From DATHCB01 sp035319765 (GTDB lineage Archaea; Thermoproteota; Bathyarchaeia; Bathyarchaeales; SOJC01), in assembly GCA_035319765.1 (NCBI GenBank), contig DATHCB010000057.1, positions 1-17,975 on the forward strand: a DNA stretch of 17,975 bases. The letters run 5' to 3'. Below are positions 1 to 7,629 of the stretch, in pieces. Position 1 is the first letter of the stretch; every line of letters starts with the position of its first letter. The notes below the pieces were generated by a model, which saw only the letters and a list, made by a program, of their open reading frames with translations, ran no database searches and was not told the DNA's origin. The position numbers and the translations under genes are program-made.

Positions 1-1851
1 AAAGGCCTTCTCATACCATTGGCTGATGTAGCGGCTTGCGCCTCGCCAACCAAGCATAGGGTTATCTTCAACTATCTCGTACTTCTCGCCGCCCTTCAAA
101 TCCCTGTACTCGTTGGTTTTAAAGTCACTAAATCGGACAACAACCGGTCTCGGCTGTATAACGCGGGCAACGGTCGCGATGCCTTCAGCCAGTTTGTTTG
201 TAAATTCTTCCCCGCGTTGGTTCTCAAGCATGTATACCGGATGCTCGCCAATGTAGCTTGCCAAGATGAACTCCATGCGCATGAGCCCAATGCCCTCGAA
301 TGGTAGATACTTATATTCACTAATTTTCTCTGGTACGCCAAGATTCATGTATATCTTTGTTGCAGTAGTGGGCGCAGAGTACAGCACTTGATTCTGCGCG
401 CCAGCGGCTGCAGCCTTGGGTGCTGCAACAGCATCCGTTACTAGGGAAATCAACCCCTCATAAACGACGCCACTTCTCGCATCAACCGTGTATTCTTTTC
501 CATTCTTCATTACTTTCGTCGCATTGTCCGTACCCACGATGCATGGGATACCCAACTCGCGACTCACGATCGCCGCATGGCAAGTAACGCCTCCTTTGTC
601 AGTTACAATGGCGTTTGCTAAGCGCATGTAGGGGACGAAGTCAGGATTGGTCATGGAAGTTACGAGTACATCGCCCTTCTGAATAAGTTTTGATGCATCT
701 TCAGCCGAAATCGCAACCTTGGCGACTCCAGCGCCTATGCTTCGCTTTCCGGCGGCGAGGCCCTTCACGATGACTTGCAACTCAGATGGTTGTGTTGAGG
801 GCTTCGACTCTTCTAGTGTTGGAGTCGCCTCGATCTTTGTGCTCCACACTGTTTCCGGTCTCGACTGCACGACAAAGATATTCTCAGGAAAGCTCATGTC
901 ACGATCGATTGCCCATTCAATATCTTGCACTTTTCCGTAGTGCTGCTCGATCCGTTTACCTAATTCTGTAAGCTTTGAGATTTCTTGATCAGTTACGCAC
1001 GACGTTTCTTGTCTGCTGACAGGGACTTTAGCATGTACAGTCTTGCCAGTCTTGGGATCTCGAATGTATTCGACTGTCTTTTTCGATATACTTCTCGCGG
1101 TTACCCTCAGAGTATTTTTGTCCACTTCGTAGTGATCCGGAGTCACTGCACCAGAGACAACTGACTCGCCTAATCCCCAGTTTCCTTCAATGACGATCTG
1201 GTCTCGCTGACCCGTCACAGGGTTTATGGTAAACATGACACCAGCACATTTTGAGTTGACCATCTTCTGCACGCCGACGCTCAAAAGAACATTCTCATGT
1301 TTGAAGCCCTTCTCGGTCCGATAGAATATGGCCCTCGGAGTGAAGAGACTCGAAAAACACCTGACTGTATTCGCTAGAAGCTCGTTTTCTCCTCGAGTGT
1401 TCAGGAACGTCTCCTGTTGGCCTGCGAATGAGGCATCTGGGAGATCTTCGGCTGTGGCGCTAGAACGTACGGCTACAAACATATTAGTCAATTTCGCCTT
1501 GGTACATAATGTTTTGTAGGCATCCCGAATCTCTTTTTCCAAGTCTTTTGGCATCTTGGTTGATTCTATGAGCCTGCGGATTTTCTTTGAGGCGATTTCA
1601 TACTCTTTCGGGTCGTTTACGTTTTTCACCGTGTCAGTTATCGTCTTGTAGATTTTTTCTGCTATACTGGTTTCTGTAATAAACTGCTTATAGGCCTGCG
1701 CTGTGATCGCGAACCCTGGGGGCACTCGGATTTTCGCCTTTAGCAACTCGCCTAAGTTCGCGTTCTTGCCTCCGACAAGCGGAATGTCCTGCAAGCCTAT
1801 TTCCTCAAACCAAAGAATAGCCCTCTCTGCTCTATCTTGAACCAAACACAT
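1..1851 (-). CDS. ppsA: Phosphoenolpyruvate synthase (3'-truncated by window edge)
   Basis: Pyruvate, water dikinase: makes PEP from pyruvate and ATP, releasing AMP and phosphate, for gluconeogenesis. The minus frame is open from ATG at 1851 to the window edge (617 codons), with no stop reached. Residues about 15-340 are the ATP-grasp PEP/pyruvate-binding domain, with VGGKNANLGEL near the N-terminus and VRSSATAEDLPDASFAGQQ at about 128-146 (Arg129). The mobile phosphohistidine domain follows, with GGVTCHAA placing the catalytic His at residue 425. The C-terminal TIM barrel starts near 480 (GIGLMRMEF, later NPMLGWRGASRY). PEP synthases are usually 750-820 residues, so roughly 150-200 are missing beyond the edge. 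An AAAGGTGAA ribosome site lies directly before the ATG. The gene begins 10 bp after rpl10e and is probably cotranscribed with it. Identification is secure. Confidence 0.95.
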   Translation of the reverse strand, partial: MCLVQDRAERAILWFEEIGLQDIPLVGGKNANLGELLKAKIRVPPGFAITAQAYKQFITETSIAEKIYKTITDTVKNVNDPKEYEIASKKIRRLIESTKMPKDLEKEIRDAYKTLCTKAKLTNMFVAVRSSATAEDLPDASFAGQQETFLNTRGENELLANTVRCFSSLFTPRAIFYRTEKGFKHENVLLSVGVQKMVNSKCAGVMFTINPVTGQRDQIVIEGNWGLGESVVSGAVTPDHYEVDKNTLRVTARSISKKTVEYIRDPKTGKTVHAKVPVSRQETSCVTDQEISKLTELGKRIEQHYGKVQDIEWAIDRDMSFPENIFVVQSRPETVWSTKIEATPTLEESKPSTQPSELQVIVKGLAAGKRSIGAGVAKVAISAEDASKLIQKGDVLVTSMTNPDFVPYMRLANAIVTDKGGVTCHAAIVSRELGIPCIVGTDNATKVMKNGKEYTVDARSGVVYEGLISLVTDAVAAPKAAAAGAQNQVLYSAPTTATKIYMNLGVPEKISEYKYLPFEGIGLMRMEFILASYIGEHPVYMLENQRGEEFTNKLAEGIATVARVIQPRPVVVRFSDFKTNEYRDLKGGEKYEIVEDNPMLGWRGASRYISQWYEKAF

Positions 1852-1861
1852 TTCACCTTTT

Positions 1862-2359
1862 TCAGTTAGGCGTTTTTTCAATAACCACTCTACAGGGAAT
1901 CGGAAGTTTAATGCTTCCGCGTTTCAGGGCTTCTTTAGCCACATCAACAGACTCTTGCGTAATCTTGATCTGCATAATTTGCTGATCTGGCCTTACCCGA
2001 GCCGCAGCGCCGATAGGTTTGCCAAACGCACGCGACATTCCGTCCTGTAGCCTGTCTGCATGCGCACCAAAAATCATCTTGTTCTCCCTGAGCACATTAT
2101 GTGGGTATGGAAGAACCTGGAGAAGGTAATTGTTTCCCAGCTTGTCCATTAAAACACGGTTAGTAGCCACCCTTGCCGCTTCCAAGGCATTAGTCCGGAT
2201 CTGCGCTGCTTCCTTGGCCACCAAGATTGCCGTATGCGAGAAGTTGCCATGTGGATCGCCCATGCTAAATTTGGTGATCTTGCTTTGTGGTGAGCTTTTC
2301 ATATACTCGCGTCTCGTGTAAGGCTCGCCCTTGACCTCGCGATAGTTCTTTGCTCGCAT
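1862..2359 (-). CDS. rpl10e: Large-subunit ribosomal protein L10e (uL16 family)
   Basis: Archaeal L10e, equivalent to bacterial L16: a structural protein of the 50S subunit near the tRNA-binding and GTPase region. The 165 residues have the family's usual length and signatures: an N-terminal MRAKNYREVKGEPYTRREY block, then SKITKFSMGDP, then AAQIRTNALEAARVATNR at about 52-69, and a C-terminal half with GAHADRLQDGMSRAFGKP and a KLPIPCRVVIEK tail. The start ATG has AGGGAAA upstream and a TATA-like TTTAAATAT about 33-41 bp before it. The only close downstream neighbour is ppsA, 10 bp away, an unusual pairing of translation with gluconeogenesis that probably reflects simple cotranscription. Confidence 0.96.
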   Translation of the reverse strand: MRAKNYREVKGEPYTRREYMKSSPQSKITKFSMGDPHGNFSHTAILVAKEAAQIRTNALEAARVATNRVLMDKLGNNYLLQVLPYPHNVLRENKMIFGAHADRLQDGMSRAFGKPIGAAARVRPDQQIMQIKITQESVDVAKEALKRGSIKLPIPCRVVIEKTPN

Positions 2360-2391
2360 CGTTTTTCCCTTTCAGCATAGCCCAGAGGGTG

Positions 2392-2400
2392 ATATTTAAA
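2392..2400 (-). promoter_or_regulatory. TATA box for rpl10e-ppsA
   Basis: On the minus strand this reads TTTAAATAT, with CAAATCC just upstream. A start about 25 nt downstream would give a leader of roughly 10 nt that still includes the AGGGAAA before the rpl10e ATG. Position and composition fit an archaeal TATA box; not experimentally shown. Confidence 0.55.
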
Positions 2401-2618
2401 GGATTTGATCTAAGGTTCTGATTCATGTTCGGGCAGTGCGCGCTAAAGGTTCAGTTCGAGTTATCGTATCTTTCAGGCGTTTCTTTGCACAAATGAGTAG
2501 GAGCTTGGTACATGTTTGCCTTTATAACGAGCCTTTTGGCGAGAATTTCGCATCGTCATATTCTCAAGTTGAAATTCAAGTAGGGTATTCTGGAGAAAGC
2601 AGCAGGTTCAACTCGCTA
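2401..2618. other. Gap between dcd-like gene and rpl10e
   Basis: No convincing gene on either strand. A minus-strand TATA-like TTATAAA at 2521-2527 could start a longer rpl10e leader or a small RNA near 2500, but I see no C/D box pair or other RNA signature. One copy of the GCGCGCT motif lies at 2438-2444. Confidence 0.4.
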
Positions 2619-3140
2619 TCATTCGATTGGGGGCTTGTTTTTGAACCACGTTTTTGCGAGTTCGTCGAAGTTTGGGAACACTTTGTGCATGATCGGCATG
2701 TACATTCTCTTTTCGTCTTCATTGACGTATTGAAACTGATATTCGCCCAAGTATGGTGAAGGTGCACCCTCGCGGGTTATAAATTCAATGTGCATGAAGG
2801 GGTCGCCGCGCTTGATTGCGATCGGTCTACGGTCGTTGCTAAGGTTAACGAGCTCGAGCGCTAAACGTCCAACGAATCCACTGTGCACTTTTGCCGCGTT
2901 AAGGAAGGAAAGGCCCATTCTTCCGTACTTGCTCTTTGCTGTCAAGTGGGCAACGTAATCAGGCGGAATAAACACTACTTCGTAGGAGAGTAGATTCTTA
3001 TGTTCAAGATAGTTCAGTGTAGTTTCTTCCTTCACGGTTAGGACATAGCCATCGCCGTCGAGTAGATTATAATCAAAAGGGTAGATGCTTTTGTATCTCT
3101 CTATTAACTCAAGCAGTTTTTCCCTTCCTAGTATGCACAT
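2619..3140 (-). CDS. dCTP deaminase / dUTPase superfamily protein (dCTP deaminase-like)
   Basis: Trimeric dUTPase-fold enzymes of this family deaminate dCTP or hydrolyse dUTP, feeding dUMP to thymidylate synthesis and keeping uracil out of DNA. In this 173-residue protein the core signature is visible: AKSKYGRMGL at 68-77 (Arg74 at the position of the conserved catalytic Arg), HSGFVGRLALEL at 86-97 (Glu96 where dCTP deaminases carry the catalytic Glu), and RGDPFMHIEF at 111-120. Glu96 in the (I/L)xLE context favours deaminase over plain dUTPase. The N-terminus is unusual: the family's PxSxDLRLG-type strand is replaced by LLDGDGYVLTV at about 26-36, so substrate preference is uncertain. GAGGAG lies 7 nt before the ATG. 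It stands alone, divergent from iscS. Confidence 0.78.
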   Translation of the reverse strand: MCILGREKLLELIERYKSIYPFDYNLLDGDGYVLTVKEETTLNYLEHKNLLSYEVVFIPPDYVAHLTAKSKYGRMGLSFLNAAKVHSGFVGRLALELVNLSNDRRPIAIKRGDPFMHIEFITREGAPSPYLGEYQFQYVNEDEKRMYMPIMHKVFPNFDELAKTWFKNKPPIE

Positions 3141-3346
3141 TTAGGATCTCCTCTGCAAGAGCATTTGCGGATACCCTTAATGCACTCTTCGCCTTAAAAC
3201 TGCTGCGCTCAAAGCGACTGGTTTGATTAAAAAAAGCCTGCTATAATTATGCCGTGGCTATATTGACTACGTTTTCCGTGAGAGATCGTTTTCTTCTCTG
3301 CTCTTACAATGGCTACACCAGCTAGTTCGCCTTGTTCTTAAATGAG

Positions 3347-3354
3347 TATATAAA
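3347..3354 (+). promoter_or_regulatory. TATA box for the iscS-iscU operon
   Basis: TATATAAA preceded by AAATGAG (BRE-like). It lies about 50 bp before the iscS ATG, placing a transcript start near 3375 and a leader of about 25 nt that includes GAGAGTGA. The rest of the divergent gap (3141-3346) shows no gene; a T-run with TTTTTTTAATC on the minus strand at about 3226-3236 may serve the dcd-like gene. Confidence 0.6.
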
Positions 3355-3399
3355 GGCGGATTACGCAAATTAGACAGCGCACAAAAAGAGAGTGAAACA

Positions 3400-4581
3400 A
3401 TGTCGGCGAGACGCATTTATATGGATTATACGGCTGGAAAGCCAGTCGACTCTCGCGTTGCAGAAACTATGCTGCCATACATGACCGCTTTTGATGGCAA
3501 CCCCTCATCTGTACACTCGTTTGGGCAAGAGGCAAAACAAGTCCTAGAAGAGGCTAGAGTAAAAGTCGCGCAATTGATCAACGCCGAAAAGAAGGAATCG
3601 ATCATATTCACTTCAGGTGCTACCGAGAGCAACAACATGGCCATAAAGGGTTTTGCGTACCGCAATAAAGACAGAGGAACACGCATAATCTCGTCGAACA
3701 TCGAACACATGTCAGTCATGAACCCTGCCAAATACCTTTTAACCCGAGGGTTCGAAGTCACCTTTTTACCAGTCGACCATGAAGGCCTCGTGAACCTCGA
3801 GAGTCTAGAAAGAGAGCTGACAGACGAAACGATCCTTGCGTCCATCATGCACGCGAACGGCGAGATCGGCACGATACAACCTATAAAAGAAATCAGCCAG
3901 ATAGTGCACCGTAAGAAGGCTATGTTTCACGTTGATGCCACGGCAACGGCTGGGCAGATTCCCGTGGACGTTCAAGCAGATGGGATTGACCTACTTACGA
4001 TCTCTTCGAACGATATGTACGGACCTAAGGGAATGGGAGCGCTATACTTGAAGCAAGGTGTTCGTGTAGAGCCATTGATTCATGGTGGAGGGCAAGAACA
4101 AGGGTTAAGATCAGGCACAGAGAATCTGCCTAGCATAATAGGTTTTGGAAAAGCTGCAGAACTAGCAAAAGCAGAAATGCAGACTGAAAATGAAAGACTG
4201 ATTAAATTACGTGACGGATTCATCAACGGACTAGTCGGCGCCGTTCCCTATTCTTATCTGAACGGACATCCGACTAAACGGCTGCCTAACAACGTGGCCG
4301 TCAGGTACAGCTTCATCGAGGGCGAGTCAATGCTCTTAAGCCTAGACATGATGGGTGTAGCAGCATCTTCTGGCTCTGCCTGCACTGCAAAGACTTTAGA
4401 GCCCTCACACGTACTAATAGCAACAGGACTGAAACATGAGGAAGCCCACGGATCGCTATTGTTCACGTTGGGAAAGCAAAACACTGAAGAGGAAGTGGCC
4501 TACGTAATAGGCTTAATGCCGGGCATAGTCAAGAGGTTAAGGGCTATGTCACCTCTGACTCCGAAGGAACTGAAAGAATAA
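3400..4581 (+). CDS. iscS: IscS/NifS-family protein lacking the PLP lysine
   Basis: Fold type I cysteine desulfurase family; normal members form a lysine-PLP aldimine and pass sulfur from cysteine to IscU. The 393 residues align throughout with IscS: TSGATESNN at 71-79, IEHMSV with His103, FHVDATA with Asp179, GLRSGTEN at 235-242, and the mobile-loop cysteine SSGSACT with Cys328. The PLP lysine motif SGHKIYGPKG reads SSNDMYGPKG, so Asp205 replaces the Schiff-base Lys and Asn204 the neighbouring His. Two other PLP contacts also differ: Gly154 for Asn and Ala182 for Gln. I recall the same SSND motif in Archaeoglobus fulgidus IscS, reported as desulfurase-inactive but able to lend its cysteine to an IscU-bound cluster. 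It is therefore probably a scaffold partner, not a desulfurase. Its stop overlaps iscU by one base. Confidence 0.93.
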   Translation: MSARRIYMDYTAGKPVDSRVAETMLPYMTAFDGNPSSVHSFGQEAKQVLEEARVKVAQLINAEKKESIIFTSGATESNNMAIKGFAYRNKDRGTRIISSNIEHMSVMNPAKYLLTRGFEVTFLPVDHEGLVNLESLERELTDETILASIMHANGEIGTIQPIKEISQIVHRKKAMFHVDATATAGQIPVDVQADGIDLLTISSNDMYGPKGMGALYLKQGVRVEPLIHGGGQEQGLRSGTENLPSIIGFGKAAELAKAEMQTENERLIKLRDGFINGLVGAVPYSYLNGHPTKRLPNNVAVRYSFIEGESMLLSLDMMGVAASSGSACTAKTLEPSHVLIATGLKHEEAHGSLLFTLGKQNTEEEVAYVIGLMPGIVKRLRAMSPLTPKELKE

Positions 4582-4961
4582 TGTACACAGAAAAAGTGAT
4601 GGAACACTTCAGAAACCCCCACAACATGGGCGAGATTCCAAACGCCGATGGCGTGGGCACCGTTGGAAATCCCGTCTGCGGCGACATGATGACCATTTAC
4701 ATCAAAGTCAAAGACGGCCATATAGAGGACATCAAGTTCAAGACCTTTGGATGCGGAGCAGCCGTAGCAACCAGCAGCATGGTGACCGACTTGGCGAAAG
4801 GAAAGACCTTGGAAGAAGCCATGAAGATCACGCGCGGCGACGTGGCGGACGAATTAGGCGGTCTACCACCGATCAAAATGCACTGTTCGAACCTAGCTGC
4901 GGACGCGCTACACGTCGCCATTGATGACTACTACAAAAAGCAAGAGGAGATGAAAAAATGA
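4581..4961 (+). CDS. iscU: Fe-S cluster assembly scaffold IscU
   Basis: IscU builds [2Fe-2S]/[4Fe-4S] clusters and hands them to apoproteins in the cytosol. The 126-residue protein has the full ligand set: GNPVCGDMM (Cys33, Asp35), FGCGAAVATSSM (Cys58), and PPIKMHCSNLA (His101, Cys102). LPPIK at about 95-99 resembles the chaperone-binding LPPVK segment of bacterial IscU. The ATG shares its first base with the last base of the iscS TAA stop, and the gene's own stop overlaps the next start as ATGA, so all three genes are probably translationally coupled. With intact ligands beside a desulfurase-dead IscS, the sulfur source must lie elsewhere (sulfide or another desulfurase). The C-terminus is a Lys/Glu-rich tail. 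Confidence 0.96.
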   Translation: MYTEKVMEHFRNPHNMGEIPNADGVGTVGNPVCGDMMTIYIKVKDGHIEDIKFKTFGCGAAVATSSMVTDLAKGKTLEEAMKITRGDVADELGGLPPIKMHCSNLAADALHVAIDDYYKKQEEMKK

Positions 4962-5119
4962 GTTCAAAGCTCATTCAATGCGATTACTGTAAGGCCAGAG
5001 TTCCACTGGAGCAATGCGAGTTTGCAGCCCACAACACCATCGTTGATGGGCGTGAGTACGTTTTCTGCTGCGAACAGTGCGCCAAGCAGTTTAAGGCAAA
5101 GAAAAAGAAGGAAAAATAG
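4958..5119 (+). CDS. Small TRASH-like zinc/metal-binding protein, third gene of the isc operon
   Basis: A 53-residue frame that starts with ATG overlapping the iscU stop (ATGA) and has AGAGGAGA just upstream. It carries CDYC at residues 8-11, then FCCEQCAKQF at about 36-45, followed by a very basic Lys-rich tail. The CxxC ... FC(C)xxC xxx F pattern is that of TRASH/YHS-type treble-clef metal domains, known as sensors, trafficking domains or metallochaperones for Zn, Cu or other metals. The close coupling with iscS-iscU suggests a role in metal handling for cluster assembly; that is inference. The small size fits a single domain with nothing else. Confidence 0.75.
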   Translation: MSSKLIQCDYCKARVPLEQCEFAAHNTIVDGREYVFCCEQCAKQFKAKKKKEK

Positions 5120-5327
5120 TAGAGTTTCACCGGCAGCTGAGCAGCCTGCGACGTTAATGCAGCGAAGTTAACCCTTAACTCCAGCAAACTCAACTTTACT
5201 GAAAGCCAAGCGCCTACTCAAGCGCGCGCTTTTACAAAACAGAAAAAAGTAAAGCCGGAATTACGATTAATCCACACGAAGATGAAAAGTTTAACGCATG
5301 CCCACCCAAAACCTGCAAGCTCTCGCT
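5120..5327. other. Convergent gap between the isc operon and the metE-like gene
   Basis: No gene seen. It contains a short inverted repeat (AGTTAACCCTTAACT, about 5166-5180) and one AGCGCGCGCTTTT motif at 5221-5233, a 10-bp GC palindrome followed by four T, which could mark transcript ends for the plus-strand operon. Confidence 0.35.
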
Positions 5328-6428
5328 CTAACCTTCAGAGCTTCGTACAGCAACACTTACACGCCGTAGGCATTCAAGTGCAGATTCGTAGGATGGAAAG
5401 CCACGTAGTCCACATTCTGGTCCAGCGTAGGGCACGCGTTCAATACCGAACCGTTTGACAACCTCATTAATCCTACGTCGCATAGCGTCGCTTGTCTCCA
5501 AAAATGTCTCAGCCTCAATGGTTCCTTCTTGAAATTTCTTCCAGGTCGTCGCAACAGCGTCATTTAACGCTAAGTCGTTCAGCCGTTCTCCCGAAGTCTT
5601 GGCAACACCTTCTCTGATAAGTTCATCAAAGTCAACAATGCATGCGCTAGCCTTCAAAACCTTATCCTCCCTTTCCAAGCGGCTCTTTGTCACACTTGAA
5701 TCGTAAATAGGGTCACCGACGTGCGATTCCACGATGTCTAGGGGTTCAACTTCCCAAAAAAGATCATCCGCAGTGCTGTGTAAGTGAAGGCATGTCTCCG
5801 CTTTTTTTGCCTTGGCGGAACGAAAGATGTCGTCCCATGCTTTGAAGAGATTCTGCCTGCCTGGGGAACCGCGATCGATCAAGGGATCATTCAAAAGTCC
5901 GAAAATTGGCTCGTCCATCGAAATAATCCCAACGCGACAAGTCTTCTCGTCGAAGATATTTGCTTCGATAACCCTCGAAAGCACCTTTCCGAGTCTGGTA
6001 AAAATTTCACTAGTGCGGTAAGGAAAGAGTGAAGCTAAGGTGTAGGGGCCCGTAACGCAGAGTTTAACGACAAAGTGGCGCCTGCATCTCTCGTGGATGA
6101 CATCAGCATTCTTCTTGATTGCAGTCACCTCAGGTAAACAACCGTCGCCTGGCTCTAATGCTAAAGGTGAGGTTTCAACGTAGCCTTCCCTGAGCCTTTC
6201 CAAGCCAGAGAACATCGAAAGAAACATCTCGTTCATGCCGCGCAACTGAGGAAAATTCGCAATATCAATCCCAGTAGCAAGCTTGTCCAAAAGAACGTTA
6301 ACGACGGTCTTCTCGAAATAATTCGTTGATTCATCAGCGGCATTCTTCTCAAAGCCCCTTGCGCCTTTCAGAAATTTTTCTAGATCTCCGAAGAAGGGCA
6401 AGCTACCGACGTCATAAGACTGGACCAT
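5328..6428 (-). CDS. metE: MetE-like cobalamin-independent methionine synthase, catalytic domain only
   Basis: UROD/MetE-superfamily barrel of 366 residues, about half the length of bacterial MetE, so it lacks the N-terminal folate-binding half. Known archaeal short MetE enzymes methylate homocysteine from a methylcorrinoid rather than methyl-folate. Visible features: GSLP near the N-terminus, VTGPYTLA at about 125-132, MDEPIFG at 171-177, CLHLH at 213-217, VESHVGDP at 233-240, and the C-terminal AGPECGLRGFP with Cys339. The zinc site of MetE uses HxC, Glu and a late Cys. Here His215, Glu234 and Cys339 fit, but the second position of HxC is His217. GGAGGG overlapping the thiL stop serves as ribosome site, and thiL lies 12 bp upstream, so the pair is one operon. 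Confidence 0.82.
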   Translation of the reverse strand: MVQSYDVGSLPFFGDLEKFLKGARGFEKNAADESTNYFEKTVVNVLLDKLATGIDIANFPQLRGMNEMFLSMFSGLERLREGYVETSPLALEPGDGCLPEVTAIKKNADVIHERCRRHFVVKLCVTGPYTLASLFPYRTSEIFTRLGKVLSRVIEANIFDEKTCRVGIISMDEPIFGLLNDPLIDRGSPGRQNLFKAWDDIFRSAKAKKAETCLHLHSTADDLFWEVEPLDIVESHVGDPIYDSSVTKSRLEREDKVLKASACIVDFDELIREGVAKTSGERLNDLALNDAVATTWKKFQEGTIEAETFLETSDAMRRRINEVVKRFGIERVPYAGPECGLRGFPSYESALECLRRVSVAVRSSEG

Positions 6429-6440
6429 GTCAAAGCCCTC

Positions 6441-7433
6441 CTACTTTCCACTTTTGAAATGCTCCCAGCCCCTAGGCTCAATCGATATTGTCTTTCCTTT
6501 CCACTGGAGAACCATATCAGTCTTCCTCACGACTCTTCCAATTCTTATTAGTGAACCGCCGACGTCTCGAACGGCTTGCGATGCTTTGTTCCAAAACCTC
6601 TGCTTAATGGTCAGGACCAATTCGTACTCTTCCCCGCCGTACAAGGCCAACTCCACTGGATCAGTACGTTTCCGTTTCGCGAACTCCAAGACCTCTGGTG
6701 CAATTGGGAGATTATCGATCTCGAAACCCACGCCGCTTGCTCGATTGATTTCGTGAAGGCTCCAAGCTAAACCATCGCTGGAATCAATCGAGGCGGAAAC
6801 TGCTCCTGAACGCGACAGGGCCAAGCCTTCATTCAAGCGTGCATTAGGTCTAAAGACGCTATTCAGAAATGACTTTCTAGCTGCCGATGGAACCACTAAA
6901 TTCTCCAGAAGCAGCTTCAAACCAACCGTTGTTTTGCCGAAAAATCCCGTAACCGCAACGATGTCGCCAGGTCTCGCGCCGTTACGTAGCATGAGGAGAT
7001 TCCGTTTGCCAAGCCCGAAAAGAGAGCAACTAATTACCAAATCAGAGGCTTCGCCCGTATCTCCACCAACAATGTTTGCTCCATACTCCCGCGCCCCAGC
7101 ATTAAGACCCTTCGCCAACTGTTCGATGTCCCTCTTCAAGAAATCTGCAGGAACCCCGAGCGCTACAAGCAGAGCTATGGGTTTAACACCTTTAGCCGCG
7201 AAATCACTAATGTTCATAACAACCGCTTTGCGACCTACCTGCCAAAGACTCATAGTAGGCGGGACGTCTGTTTTTCCAACAAGCATGTCGATCTTCAGAA
7301 TCGCGGCTCGATTGTCATCTATCTCGACCCCAGAAACGTCATCCCCAAAGGGAATTAACATTGGCGGGAGAGTCAAGGCTTCCAGAATTAACCCGATAAT
7401 CTTTCGCTCACCGAGTTTCTTTACGGTCGTCAA
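6441..7433 (-). CDS. thiL: Thiamine-monophosphate kinase (AIR-synthase fold)
   Basis: ThiL phosphorylates thiamine monophosphate with ATP to the cofactor thiamine diphosphate. The 330 residues show the family signatures in order: GERKII at 8-13, GDD at 30-32, WQVGRKAVVMNISDFAAKG at 64-82, VGGDTG at 122-127, VTGFFGKTTVGLKLL at 161-175, a DSSDGLAWSLHEI segment at about 207-219, and ALYGGEEYELVLT at 253-265. The start is TTG at 7433: the frame has an in-frame stop just upstream, no ATG or GTG between, and GAAGGT six bases before the TTG. It is the first gene of a two-gene unit with the metE-like gene; no metabolic link is obvious. Confidence 0.9.
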   Translation of the reverse strand: MTTVKKLGERKIIGLILEALTLPPMLIPFGDDVSGVEIDDNRAAILKIDMLVGKTDVPPTMSLWQVGRKAVVMNISDFAAKGVKPIALLVALGVPADFLKRDIEQLAKGLNAGAREYGANIVGGDTGEASDLVISCSLFGLGKRNLLMLRNGARPGDIVAVTGFFGKTTVGLKLLLENLVVPSAARKSFLNSVFRPNARLNEGLALSRSGAVSASIDSSDGLAWSLHEINRASGVGFEIDNLPIAPEVLEFAKRKRTDPVELALYGGEEYELVLTIKQRFWNKASQAVRDVGGSLIRIGRVVRKTDMVLQWKGKTISIEPRGWEHFKSGK

Positions 7434-7472
7434 ACGAGAACCTTCTACGTCCCCTTAGTGGCAAGTGGCATC

Positions 7473-7480
7473 TTAAAATA
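7473..7480 (-). promoter_or_regulatory. Probable TATA box for thiL-metE
   Basis: Minus strand TATTTTAA within CATATTTTAAGA. A start about 25 nt downstream falls near 7450, leaving a short leader with GAAGGT before the TTG at 7433. A second AT-rich candidate, GTGTTTAAATGC, lies further upstream at about 7493-7504. Confidence 0.4.
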
Positions 7481-7512
7481 TGCGTGCTCTGAGCATTTAA
7501 ACACGAAAAGAA

Positions 7513-7534
7513 CATTAATAACGCGTTGTTAATG
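7513..7534. promoter_or_regulatory. 22-bp near-perfect palindrome between thiL and tRNA-Thr
   Basis: CATTAA and TTAATG arms flank a central AACGCGTT; only one symmetric pair is not complementary (T opposite G). It lies 33 bp upstream of the candidate thiL TATA box and about 95 bp before the tRNA. Size and symmetry fit a dimeric regulator's operator; which gene it would control is not known. Confidence 0.4.
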
Positions 7535-7629
7535 AGGCGAAACTCTAGGATCAATTGATGGCGGTCGTTCTCAAACAGTCGTCTGAAGGCTAATAAACAA
7601 GTCATCAGATATTTTTGTACTTAACAACC

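Noticed and set aside
2436..2759. 107-codon plus-strand frame opposite the dcd-like gene
   Set aside because: Lies mostly antisense to a gene with clear family motifs, has no ribosome site and no recognisable protein character.
3141..3346. Minus-strand frame in the dcd/iscS gap that reads like protein for about 35 codons
   Set aside because: It opens right after a stop and contains no ATG, GTG or TTG start.
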